From positions 126,501 through 190,500 of the forward strand of contig LSRY02000005.1 in assembly GCA_001643675.2 (NCBI GenBank): DNA of 64,000 bases, read 5' to 3'. Made by a program: the position numbers and the translations under genes. A model generated the notes under the pieces. That model had not been told where the DNA came from and searched no databases. It saw only the letters and a program-made list of their open reading frames with translations. Positions 12,801 through 25,141 of the stretch are shown here, piece after piece (position 1 is the stretch's first letter; every line of letters begins with the position of its first letter). Source of the stretch: Monocercomonoides exilis. Taxonomy: Eukaryota; Preaxostyla; Oxymonadida; Polymastigidae.

Positions 12801-15800
12801 GATGACGACTATGATGATATGGCTGCAGAAGAAGAAGCCGAAAGAGCAAAACACAAACAGAAAAAGGGCTTAACAGCAATGCTAAACACATTTCTGGCAA
12901 CACCTGGAAAGGGCAAGAAAGCAAAAGAGGCGAAAAGCACTTCAAATTTTTCTTCTTCCAAAAAGAACACTAGAATTAGCCACACAGACTCAATAAATTC
13001 GAAAAACGATGATTTTTCGTGTGTTCAGCCAACAGGCCTTGATGCGAGCACGCCTTATTCTTATAGCGACGAGAAGAGTCAGCGTGATTGCGCTGTAAAT
13101 GAAGGAGATGAAGAAGCAGAAGAAGATGACAGACTCTCACAAGGAGAGGGTGTTTCTCCGTCTGCACTCCCTTCATCGCCCAATCCTCCCATCCCTTTCT
13201 TCCCAAATATCGATTCCCCAACAACCGATCTGGTTTCTCTCACAACTTCGCCTGCACCTTCGCCCGTTCTATCTTCACCACAGACATCTCCCGCCAATCT
13301 GAACATATCGTTTCATCCGCTTTTCTCTTCTATGCCGCTACAAACTTCTTCAGACAACGACTCCATTTCTGTTTCTTCTGAGCATTCCATTGCAATGCAT
13401 TCAACAGGCAATTCTGTTTCTCTGTCTCCCTTTTATCGCACTTCCACCTCCCTCCATTCGCCTTCTGACTCGCAATTAGCTGTCAACAAGGATGCTCAAA
13501 TAGGCACTCCCTCAGCTTCCTCTTATCTTTCTCTGAATCCTCCCCTGATGATTCCGAAGAAGCACAGAAGAAACCCTTCCGATTTCTCATCCACTTCAAT
13601 TGCCTTCCCTTCCACTGTGTTCACTCCCATGGCATATCAGTCAACTTCACCAGACGAAATCGCTCTTTTGAATGCTCTTTCTTCAGTCGGCTTATCGTTC
13701 ATGGCGCGCTCTTTAACTGAGCTGTCTGCCACTATCATTGGAGACCCCTTGCAGAGTATATTCTCATCTGGGCAGCGCACTTTTTCTGCTTCTTCACTTG
13801 CTCCTCAGCCGACGCCTTCTCCTTCTTCTCTTTCGCCCTCGACATTCCACTGGAAAATTGTTGGCTGCCTTCCTTTTTCTTCTGAAAGACGCCGAATGTC
13901 AATTGTGGTGAGGGACAACAAAGGAAGCACAATGCTTTATGTGAAAGGCGCAGACTCGACGGTTCTCAACCTCTGCGGCATCGATGAAGATGGCAAAAGG
14001 AAAGAAACAAGCAACAACAATGGGTCTGCACTTGATGGAGCAGGAAACAATACAACTTCTGAGAATGCCAAACCAAACTGGAGAGAAAGAAGCGAAGAAG
14101 AGCGAACAGCAGAGCTGAAGCGATGGGCAGCGAAACGCTGGAAGATTGAGCGAGATGTGTTTGCCAAAGACAATGGACTGAACCCCAAATCGATCGATAT
14201 GACTGGATTTGAGGAAGCTGTGGGGAGAAACAATTCTTCTTCAAATACAACAATGAACTCCTCGTCTGAAGGAGAAAAAGACGAGGAAGAAAAGCCAAGC
14301 GAATTTGATTCGTTTGAATGGATAAAAGTAGCTGATGACTTTTTACAGAGTTACATTTCTTTGAAATTAAAGTCGAATCCAATTTTGGCAGCGTCTGTTC
14401 AGAGTCGCAAAGAAGGGGAAACAGCAGAGAATCCATCATCTTTTCCTTTGGATTCCAATCAATCAAATAAAAATCAATGTTATGACGATGCCCCAGACAG
14501 CTCATCTGTTCTCTCTCGTGCAACTGCACCTCTTGCTCCGACACTCTCCCCCAGCCTTTCCTCGCTCTTCCCTTCTTTCCCCACTTTTTACTCTTATCTC
14601 GCTTCTCTGCTGCATCATCAGCACATTTCTGACCAGGCAATCATTAACTCTCTCACTGAATATGCGAGATCAGGATTTAGAACACTTCTTGTTGCATGCC
14701 GTTACATTTCTCCGGATGAGGCTGCTTCGTGGGAAACAGAGCTGACAGAGGCAGAAGGAGCAATCATGAGCAGAGAGGAAAGAATTGAGCAGTGCTTTAA
14801 CAAACTTGAAAGCATGGCCCCGCTGAATCTTGTGGGTGCTACTGCTGTGGAAGACGAGCTACAAGATGAGTGCCCTGAAACAATTGATTTTCTAACAAAG
14901 GTTTGCTTTTTTTTCTGAAAAATAGAATGTTCTTTTTCCATTAAACCGATTATTATTCTTCATTTCTATAAACTTTCTTTTATTTTTAGTGTGGAATTCG
15001 CTTCTGGGTGTTAACAGGGGACAAAGTGGACACCGCTGTCAATGTGGGGTTATCTTGCCGTCTAATTCATGCAGATGTCCAGCCATTGTTTTTGACGCGA
15101 AATGAACTTGCACACATTACTGAAGTGAATGATGGACAGGCACGAAGCGAAAATGCTCTGATAGCTCTTCCGACTGTGCTCACGTTGAATGCTAGCTCTT
15201 TCCAGTCATTGACAAACGCTTCCCGATCATCAAAACAGAAGCACAAAAAAACTTACAAACCTTTCTCTCCTCGAACAATTGAGGATCACATGCAGAAAAA
15301 GCAGCTTGATTCGCCTCTGGTTGCAAAGAGCCCGTCACAAATGAACGATGAAAAGGCTTCTGTAGCATTCTCTTTCTTAAGTGCTCCAGATCCAATATCA
15401 ACAGAAGGGGCAACTTTGGCAGAGAGACAGGCAGCCGAAGAAGCGCGCATGCAAAAACAGAAGGTAATGCAACTGCTGATCGAATTGGCAACAAAAGTTG
15501 ACATTCCGCAGGCTGAGATCAACAAGGCAATCAACGTGAAGCCCGAGAAAAAGCCGTTCTCTCGAACAAACAATACTGACGATGATCAGCCAAGTGACGA
15601 AGACAATGACCCGATTGCATATGAGGCATCTACAATTAAAGGATCAGCCGATCACCGCCCTTCGTTGATTGTTGATGGGCACTGCATCAACCTGATTTTG
15701 TCGTCGAAGCGACTCATGCGCCTCTTTCTGCTTCTGTCGACTCGCTCGTCCAGCGTCATCTGCTGCAGAATATCACCATTACAGAAGGCACTTGTGCTTC

Positions 15801-16907
15801 GGCTGGTGAAGATGCACTTGAAATCCACCACACTTGCTGTTGGAGACGGAGCCAACGATGTGTCGATGATTCAGGAGGCGCATGTTGGTGTGGGGATTGT
15901 TGGCTTAGAAGGGACACAGGCTTCTCAAGTGAGCGATTTCTCGATCGGCCAGTTCAAAACACTGAAGCGGCTGCTTTGTCTTCATGGGCACTTCAACATG
16001 GTTAGGCTGTCGTCTCTTATCAAATACTCATTCTACAAAAACGTTGTTTTTGTGACTCCAGTTGTATGCTTCCTGTGTAATTCCCTGTTTTCTCAACAAC
16101 TCGTCTATGAAGATTGGTTTGCCACTGCTTACAACGTCATCATTACCAGCTTCCCAATATTGGTCGTAGCAATAATGGGCAAAGATGCAACAGATGATAT
16201 TCTTTTGACTCATCCGGAGATTTATCGGACTTTCAGCAAAGGCAGAGCACTCAGCTTAGTCGGTGTTGCGAAATGGGTTGTTTTTGGTATTTTTCATGGA
16301 CTTAGTATGCATTTTTATTTATCTTTATTGGCTTATAAGATTTAACAATTAACTAATATTTACAAATTACTAGTCTGTTATTTTGTTCCATATTTTGTGT
16401 TTAAGTTCGGACAATTTACACCACTTCCATATGTGGAAGGATTCGATGTGTTTGGGAACCTCTCTTCGGCTATCTGCGTCTTTCTTGTGACATTCACTAT
16501 ATGCTGGATGGTTGAGTATGCACTTCTTTATTATTTCTGAATGTGCAATTTGTATAATGAAATATTTGCTAATTATATTTATGTATATTTTATTAATAAA
16601 CAGATATGTCAACCTTGTTTTTGTAATTATGGTAACTGCTTCTGTATTAGTCTACTATGCTTTCATGTCCTTAGTTTCTGGAGTGTTCTCCTTGTCTCCT
16701 TTATTTTACAACACCTTTTTCCGTTCTCAAGCATCGCCTGTATTTCACATGGCAATATTCCTTGCTTTTTCAATTGGGGTTATTCCACTTTTGTTTGGAA
16801 GATGGGTGAAAAAGCAAACACAAAAAGGATTTGCCATGTGGAAGTATCTTCCAGAGGGTCTCAAATGGCATCACACCCTCCCATCCCTGAAAAGCAAACA
16901 GAAGTGA
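9870..16907 (+). CDS. P4-type ATPase (aminophospholipid flippase), expanded
   Basis: Ten exons: 9870-10069, 10123-10335, 10404-10983, 11195-11329, 11539-11688, 11834-11935, 12063-14900, 14990-16304, 16374-16515, 16604-16907. All phases join to a 1,992-residue protein. The family moves phosphatidylserine or phosphatidylethanolamine to the cytosolic leaflet using ATP, usually with a CDC50 partner. Visible motifs in order: the P4 N-terminal signature ([20 protein letters not shown]), the P4 version of the TGES loop (LDGETNLK, D166), the IPIS segment before the P domain, phosphorylation motif DKTGTLT (Asp467), nucleotide-domain SPDE near residue 990, VKGAD, TGDK near 1415, and [11 protein letters not shown] near 1691 followed by the P4-specific AHVGVGIVG. 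Usual family length is about 1,100-1,300; the excess is a roughly 500-residue Ser/Glu-rich insert between DKTG and SPDE plus smaller ones near 14.0-14.4 kb and 15.2-15.65 kb. Substrate and membrane are not determined by the sequence. Confidence 0.97.
10984..11194 (+). other. Longest flippase intron, GTCTGA donor
   Basis: A 211-bp intron, the longest of the nine in this gene; the others run from 53 to 204 bp. Its donor GTCTGA is needed to keep phase: the nearby GTAAGG would force a frameshift at the conserved segment that follows ([12 protein letters not shown]). Confidence 0.8.
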
Positions 16908-17305
16908 TTGATTTATGTTTTTTTTTACAAAATGCTTTTTATTTTCGCTACAAAATAGTTGATGGATTTCGATAGTAGGATTTCCAATTTAACTATGGAA
17001 AGAGCGTGTTCACTTATGTATAAATTGGGTTTGTGCCTTTTTTACAATGTAATTTTTCCTTTTATTTTTTGAGAATATCATGTTCATTAGACTGTTTTCT
17101 TTAAGTGTATTATGACTTGAGTGGGATTTTTTTTAAATGAGATATTTTTTTTTTTATTTGTACAGTCATTTGTTTGAGTATATCACCAGAACATCAAAAA
17201 GACCAATACGAGCATCCAATAAATAAATTAATAAAATCTGTAAAGTATTTTTCAAAATAAAAAAGAAATGAAATAAAAATTAAAAAATTAGTGAAATGCT
17301 AAAAG
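16908..17305. other. Convergent intergenic region
   Basis: About 400 bp of AT-rich sequence between the 3' ends of the flippase and PRP8 genes. It must contain both polyadenylation regions. AATAAA-like words occur near 17218-17235, but no single signal can be assigned. No gene is seen. Confidence 0.6.
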
Positions 17306-20300
17306 TTACTCGTAAAGATCTTCTTGTTCAATTTCTGTAGAAGGATAAGCATCTTCTTCTTCGTCTTCCTCCATCTTTCCAGAAGCTTTTGAAGTGCCTT
17401 TTGATGCTGGTGCAGATGAGCTGGATGAAACAGGTGTATCTGATGGCTTGAATATGGAAGTGGCAACATCGTCTGAGAACTTCAAAAAGTGAGTCGGACG
17501 ATGCTCTTCGTGATAGAAAGGCTTTGGAACACCAAGCTGAACTTCATAGTGCATGTCAACACGATGTTGGATGCCTCTAAAGTTGTAGTTCCAGCTTCCT
17601 TCCTCTGGCACAAAGAACGAGCCAAGGAACTTCTTTGACAAGATAATTTGAACACGCTGGTACATCGCAGTCGTCCACCCTTTCACAACAGGATTCTTTG
17701 GCTCTGTGTTATGTTTGCCAAATTCAAACCCTGCTTTGGTCAATCTGTAGGCAGACAATGTGCAAGAACCAGAAGTAAATGAAATAGTCATAACAACGCA
17801 TCTGTCTCCATCCCATGATTTGTTCTGAGATAAGAAGTTTGCTTGTACAGTTCCATCAATTGGTGATAGTCCCATCAGCTCAGATGGTTGTGTGTGGATC
17901 CATCCAAGTGGTTCCATCGACTTCAACAGAGGATGGTCAGGCAATTCTGATGCAAAGATCACTTCTTCGTGTGTTCCAAGTTGAGGAGGCAAAACAATAG
18001 CGTGTATTTCTTTCACTGTTGGATCGTTTGAAGGAGAAACACCATACAGCAGTCCTCCAATTTGAGTCCTTAAGTCAGCAATGTACACCATCTTCTTCAG
18101 CAAATTCGTTGGCATTGCATAAGTCAAAGGTCTGTCACCTGATCCCATTGATTCTCCTTCCATTCCTCCTTCTGCGTCCAATCCAGAAGGAGGTGCAATA
18201 TCTTCCTGTGGGCTTGCCACAAACATTCTGTTCGCTCTCAGATAAAGATTAGCTGACGACAATGCTCGCACACGCCAATCTGTGCGAGAAACATGCACTT
18301 CTTGTTCGTATGGCGAGGTGGTTGTGATGACCATTTGATCTCCATGAACATTGTGTGTCTTTGTGGTGACTGCTGTCAGCTGAGACTGTTCTCTTGCTTG
18401 CTTTTCCAGCTCTGCCACTTCTTGTCTCTGTTGCGATGGAGGAGCAATTTCCATACCCAAAATGATATCTCTAATTTCAGATGTTGTCAGGGACTGTACA
18501 TTCACATTATTCTTTCGCCCATAATCGGCAAGAATCAGATCTTTCATTTGATTTTCTACATCCAGCCACTGATCATCGGTTAATGTTGGCCACAAATGAT
18601 GTGGTTGTGTCACAATCTCCTTTGTTGGTCGAAGGATCATCTTTGCTCTTTCTGGATTGATTCTAATTGCTCTCAGAAGAAGAATCAATCTTGAGAAGCA
18701 GATTGGAGACGATTGTTTTGTAAGCCAGTCATCGTAAAGACGATACATGCACATTTTTGGCTCGGTCGCCTTCAAAATTTCATCTCCTATTTTTTCCATT
18801 TGAAGGCATGCTTGGAATGGAAGTTGAAGTTCAGATCCTTTGATGACAGTATTCGGGAAATCAGTCAAATATGTGGCAAGAGGATCAAGCATAGCCTTTC
18901 TAGTGGCAATAATCTGTTTTGGCTGTTCTTCAATTGGAAGAGATCGAATCAACGCAGAAACTTCTTCTGCTGTCTTCCATTTTGCAAGCTGTCCAAGACG
19001 CTTCTGCCCTGCCCAAGTAGATGTGTGAATAATCTTCAAGAACAATTGTCCTGTTCGTGGATTGAAAATGAAGATTGCTCCGTTAATTGGTTTTGTTGTC
19101 AAGTTTCCTTCGAATGTCTTGTGGATGGTCACACGATAAACATTCGTATCATCAACAAACCAAATAATCTGATTTGAAAACAGCTCTCCGTAGTTTTGTG
19201 ATGAAAGGTCTGGTTCTGTTGGCTCTGATGAATACAGCTGAAGTCCTTTACGAATACGTTCGCGAAGGATGTACAAGGCAGGATTAACTTTCATAATCTT
19301 TGCCATAGCTTGAGTCATCAGAGGCTTCATCCCAGGAATCCACACTCCAAATGCTGAATGCAGATTGTATGCCAAGTCAATAGCAACAAGAGCACCAGTA
19401 GACGATGGATAGATTGACATGTTATCTGTCGTGTAATCCAAAAATCGTGCACGTGCATAACGCTCAATATCATGAGAATCATAATCTCCCCAACGCAATT
19501 GAACATCTAACCAGTATTTTGTTGTGAAAGGCGTCTCGAATGAGTCATGCTCTCCAGACTCCCACATTCCAGATGGACGACTTGTACCCCACCGATGAGA
19601 AGCGAAGCAAAGGATATCAGCACAACTAGAGTTCATTTTGTATGATTTACGTGGATGAATAACTTCTTTCTGCACTGTTTCGATGCTAAGTGTATCCAAC
19701 TTTTGATCCAACACTTGTAATATATCCATCACAATTGACTCGTGAATCTTCTGCCAAAGATGTGCCCTGAAAATTTGAATCAGTGAAATCTTCAATGTTG
19801 GGATTTTTCCATGCATAAATATACCAGTCAAATCAAGCTGAACCTGGAAACCAACATAGACGTTTGCTCTGTTAATTGTTGGAGACCACCACAAAGTGAA
19901 TCTTCTGTTTGGAATTTGGTTCAGACCACTTCTTTGAGCTAAAGTCAGCTTTTTATATTTCATAGATTCTTCAAATCCAGATGCTTTCTCCCAGAACAAA
20001 CCTTCCCATGTTGGGAAATATGTTCCTTTGAACAGAGTGTGTTCCAAAATACCTTCCACTCTTCCCAAGGCTTGGATCATATCAGTTCTGTAATTTGAAA
20101 GATTCCATAGCTTTCCATCGTGTCTCTGATTTGTCCACCAAAAGTTGTTCACTTTAACTGATTGGTATTGCTTGAAATCAGCACGGATACGCCATCCTTT
20201 GTCATAAGCCATTGTCTGCCTATCTTTCGAGAACAGCGTATTGATACGAGGAATACCCCGATCCCATGAATCTTCCAGATCTTCCAGTGTCAGCTTCTTG

Positions 20301-23300
20301 TTTTGCGAAAGTGCTTCTTGTCTCTTCAGTGCATACTCAGCCCAAACACGTTGTGAATCCAAAATTTCAGATTCCCATGGCTGTACATATCGATACAAAT
20401 TTGGAATCACTTGATTCTCTTCGTGAGACAGACCCGCTCTGAAATGAGTAATGCCAATGTCTGTTTGCTTGGAGTACTTCAGATCTGACTGAGGAATCAA
20501 AATGTGTCCCATTGAAAGCATACCCAGCCCACCAAGTTCCTTTGGTGTATAGAACACGACAGGTGGGAAACGAGAAGGCATCTTGCTGTTCAGCCCAATT
20601 TTGATTCTTGTTTGCATCTTGTTCTCAGATTTCACTAGCAAATCAAGCATTTCTTGAGTCTGCACAACAGCTTCTCTATAATAAGTGATGAGTGCGATAA
20701 GAGCAGTATTCCATTTGTTGATGATTTTTGTGAATGTTCCTGCACCAGATGTCATCAAAATTTGCCTCACACGATTTTGGAATCCTTTCATTCCGCTTTC
20801 GTCAACACGCAAATAAGCCAAAGCTGTTCTTTCTTTGGACGATTCATTCTGAAGTGCCCAGACACCATCCTTGTGAGCATAGTCCAGATCACCCATTCTG
20901 CATTTCGGAAGGATACGAACATCGAAGTTGCACATTGAGAAGAGAAGGTTCGGATTGTCCTTCGAATACACAGACACAAATGAGTCATCCCAATTGATTG
21001 TAGTGATAGATCTGGGAAGTCTGTTTTTAAGCATCCAGAACACAGCTCTCCCAAGATTGACATCGTGCTTCATCAGCCTCATTCGGGCATCGATTGGCCA
21101 GCATTTTTTGTTTTTATAGCCAACAATATTCTCATTGTTGGGATCTGGATTCTCAGTCAGGTATTTGTGAATAAGCATTCTTCCTTCTTCTTCGGTGAAG
21201 CGAAGAACCATGTGGAATTTATCAATGTATCTGCAGTATAAACGAATTGGCGAGGCTAATTCAGTGGCCCTGTCTTTGAATGTGAGGAATTCATTTGGAT
21301 ATGCACGTTCTCCAGCAATATCAGATGCACGATTCAACCCCAAAAGAAGCAAATCCAGTGCAAGGCCATAATATTGCACAATAAACGCTGCAAATTGAAG
21401 CCCTCTGATAATTCCAAATGAGTTGACATGAGACATATCTTTGTAGCTGATAGTCACATTGTTTTTGCTTGTCATGTAGTCAGCCAAGTTTTCATCCATA
21501 ATCAGTTTCAGAAGAGATCGAAGCAGTGTCAACTCGACTGTCTCGTGCATTCTGTCGAATTGTGTTTCAACCACAACAACACACTGCCCTTCACTGACAT
21601 CCCACACGTCTGTCAGATTGTTAATGCCCTGACACCATTTGTACACAAGCACTGGAGGAGGCTCAGAATCTGCAGGTTTGATCCAGTTCGGGAACAAGTG
21701 CCTCTTATCAGCTTCATACCAGAGATATTGATCCAAATAGGCATCTGTTATCTTCTCAAGAGGATTCACATCATAACTTGGAACAAGATGAGTGTAAAGA
21801 TCGTTGAATTCGATTGACACTTCTTTGAATGTTGATCTTTGCGTCAAAAGATGCTTCTTGATTCTGGCAAGTGCATCGTGAGGGTTGTCATACGCCTGTT
21901 CAATCAAAGCCAACTCATCTCTTTGCGACTGATTCAATCTGTTCTTCACTGAATACACTTCCTTTAATCTTTCCAAGGCGAGAATCAAAAGTTTTGTGTC
22001 GTGTTTGTAGTTAAGAGGAGGGAATGGAATGGGAGAGAAATGGCGAGAGGCCAGCCAGCTAAGCATTGTACGGTAAATTGAAACAGCTTCTTCTGCAGAT
22101 AAAGCAGCACCTTCTTTCAAATGCAGATGTTGTCTTTCCTGCTCTTCCTTCAGCCAAAGTCTGGTCAACCTTCCGAGATTTTTACGGCAAACAGTCTTAT
22201 CAACCGTTGCTCCTCGCTGAATACGCTCTCTGTTGTAGTGTGCAACATTCGTCCACCAATCGGCCTTCAGCTTCACATACTTGGCAATCAGATTCTCAAT
22301 TGGTGCTGGAAGTCCAGGCACTTTCCACGGAACATTCGCCTTCCAGCAACGCCACGCTTCTGACAGATGCTGGAGAATGGTTCGTGCCTTTGTGTCTTTC
22401 ATTCCTTCAGGCATCAAGTCCACAATGTCGTGCATCACAGCTGCTCTCAGCTCAAGATCAAAGTGAGACTCAACACGCTGCTTTGTCACTGTTTTTGCGG
22501 TTCCCTTTGCATGCCTTCCTTCAAACTGACGAGCAAGCAGATTTCCCAGCCACCGCTCAAGAAGAGGAATAATACCTCTCAAAAAGAACAGCCACACTCT
22601 CCACATAGGTGCCCAGAAGCCGCAGCCAGGTCCCTTTCCGACAGCACCTGTGTTGAATCTGTGGTAGATGACGTGTTTCAGATCTTTGCACGCACGGATC
22701 TGCTTCATCAGCTTGTACTTGTATCTGTACATACCAGTCAGCTGCCCAATGTGAGAGAAAGTGTACTGCAGGCCATCAGCCAGACGGAAGGCATCCACAT
22801 CGCCCAGACGATACTTGGCATGTGCATCGACAACAAGCTTCATCAACTTCAGAATTTCTCGGCAAAGATGGAATGCATTTCCAAATCGAGACTTCTTTCT
22901 CTCTTTTGTGGTCAGTGTTTTGATGGGTTTCAGATTGAAGTTGAAATCCAGATGAAGATAATTCAGCCCCTTTCTGTGGATCAGCAGGTTCAACATGTTG
23001 TATCCCTGTCTGCACAGCTGCAAACCAGCCTCAAGCCAGTCGGTCTCTGTTTGTTGGAAGAATTTCGTTTGCTTCAATCCGCGCAGCAGCGACCGCTTCA
23101 GTTGTGGTTTCGGATCCTTTTTGTGGAGCTCATTCAGCACGTAGTTCTTCAGAAGCTTTTGATAAGAAACGCGAATCTTCACTGGCTGTCCTGGTGGACA
23201 GTGCTCCAAATACCAGTTTTTGATAAGCGGGACGTCTTGTGCACGGCGTGTGTGCCCGCTCCGCTGGTTGAATGGATGAGGTGCCCAATAAAGTTGAATC

Positions 23301-24986
23301 CCATCTCGCGTCAGCGGTGTAAAGAGTGGAAGCTCATCGAGAAGTGGAACTGTTCCTTTAGGCAGCTGGAAGCGACGAAGATTCGATGTGTGCTGAGGGC
23401 TTCTAAATGACTCTTTCTTCATGATGCGAAGGAATTCCGATTTAGCATCAGTTTCGCTGTCATCAATCATGCGTCCCGAGTCTTCAGGAGGGAGATCAAA
23501 GAAATCATCATCAGCAACATCATCGTCACTGCCTGCCTCAGCTGCAAGAACATCTCGCAGCAAACATCCATCTTCAGTCAAAAGCTCGTATCCTCTGTTC
23601 ATATAAGATGCATATGATCCCATACTTTCCAGCACTGAATGATGTTTTGTTTCACTATCTGCGCTTTCGACTTCCTCGTTTCCATGTGCATGAGCTTTTT
23701 CCCAACCCCATTCTTCTTTTTCTCTCACTTCTTCTTCAGATAACGCTTTCAATCCCTTGTTTTGTTGCTTGTCTGATTTGTGGCGAGGGATTGGGTTGAT
23801 AACAGGATCGAAATAAAATGCTGGCAGAGTTGGAGCGTCTGGCTTCACATACATCAAAAGAGGATGATGATAAATTGGCACAACAACTTTGCGTGGGCGA
23901 GAGTTGTACAGATGGGGAAATGCAATTTTATATTCCGTACGGATTTTTGTTCTAACAATGATCTTGTGCAGATCATTGAACTCATTCCAGTCTTCCTCAA
24001 CATCGGCCACATCTCGGAAGAGTGGTTCAAAGCGAGGACCTCCTGGAATCACTTGAGATAATGCTTTTGAAGTGAAAAACGAGGGACGGTCAAATAAATA
24101 AGAATAGTTTGGATCAATAAGATCAGATATCAACTGTCCTGCAAGCTGATATAAATTTGACATTATTGGTACTGTCAAATTCCACCATTTGTAACTTGGC
24201 CCATTCACATATTTTGTGTCTTGTAAGGGTTTGTGATCATAAAACCAATCATAAACTGCAGCATCTTCAGTTTCAAGTAATGTCATTTGGACAGGTTCCA
24301 AAGGTTCTGAATCCAAAAAGTTATCCCCGTAATCCATTGGCTGTTCTTCATCGTCAAATGGTGGAAATCTCATACGTTGAAAGTGAGCACGCTCTTTTTT
24401 CTCTCTTCTCATTGCAATCCACATTGTACCCCATTGAGCAATAAAAATTGGTTCAACAACTCGAGGTGTTTCGTTAACAAAAGTGATTGCACCAGTGATG
24501 TGATAAAGAACATGTACATTCCTCACTTGCTCCCAAGGCCTGAAGAAAAATAAATGATTAATTTCAAATTGTTGAAAATATAAGAAAATAACGAATAATC
24601 AATTCATACATTGGTATGTTTTCCAAAAGTTTAAATACTGCGTGGGGAACATATTTTAAAGCACCAAGATACACACGTTTGTCGTTTTTAAACTTTTTGC
24701 TCGACATATCACCATGATCTTTAACAATCTTTCTTAAATGATCAGGTGGCATATCCTTTAAAGCACAAAACACTAAATTACATAGAAAAGTGTTAAATCA
24801 TGCACACTTCTTTGGCTATTTGAATTGCACCACTCTTTTTTCTTTCTCCATATCTTTTTTTCTGGAATTGAATCCAAGCACGTGCTACAATAATATATTT
24901 CCGAACAAAATGTATTGATATATTCGATTGCTTCAAAAGGTTAAAATTTCATTCACACCTTTATCTTCAAGCGCTGGATCGGACAT
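17306..24986 (-). CDS. PRP8: Pre-mRNA-processing-splicing factor 8
   Basis: Four exons: 24986-24959, 24884-24808, 24755-24610 and 24539-17306, giving 2,494 residues (human about 2,335). Prp8 is the central scaffold of the U5 snRNP and spliceosome, cradling the catalytic RNA in the nucleus. Identity to other Prp8 proteins is obvious throughout, e.g. [49 protein letters not shown] and [20 protein letters not shown]. Domain order is normal: N-terminal domain, reverse-transcriptase-like and linker region, endonuclease-like, RNase H-like, and a C-terminal Jab1/MPN domain (PLGWIHTQP). The start is fixed by the tiny first exons, which encode [20 protein letters not shown], matching the usual Prp8 N-terminus. 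One roughly 110-residue acidic insert lies at about 23345-23780, between the INPI segment and the LPLF segment. The extreme C-terminus is Ser/Glu-rich and ends EDLYE, like other Prp8 tails. Confidence 0.99.
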
Positions 24987-25141
24987 CAAGAAAAAAAAAA
25001 GTGATCCAATGCCCATATGGTTACAATTCGAAAAATAATAATATTTCTTTCAAAAATAGTTTTACAGGTGAATTATAACGTAGTGAGTAATTAATTAAAG
25101 ATTTGAGTGTTTTCACATTTGAACCCAATATTTTGATTATT
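24987..25141. promoter_or_regulatory. Short divergent promoter region (PRP8 / CFAP69-like)
   Basis: Only 155 bp separate the two start codons, so both promoters and 5' leaders must lie here or overlap the first exons. The sequence is AT-rich with an A-run near 24991-25000. No TATA or initiator motif can be assigned with confidence. Confidence 0.5.

Noticed and set aside
22066-23410. Plus-strand frames of 168 and 347 codons.
   Set aside because: They lie opposite highly conserved Prp8 coding sequence.
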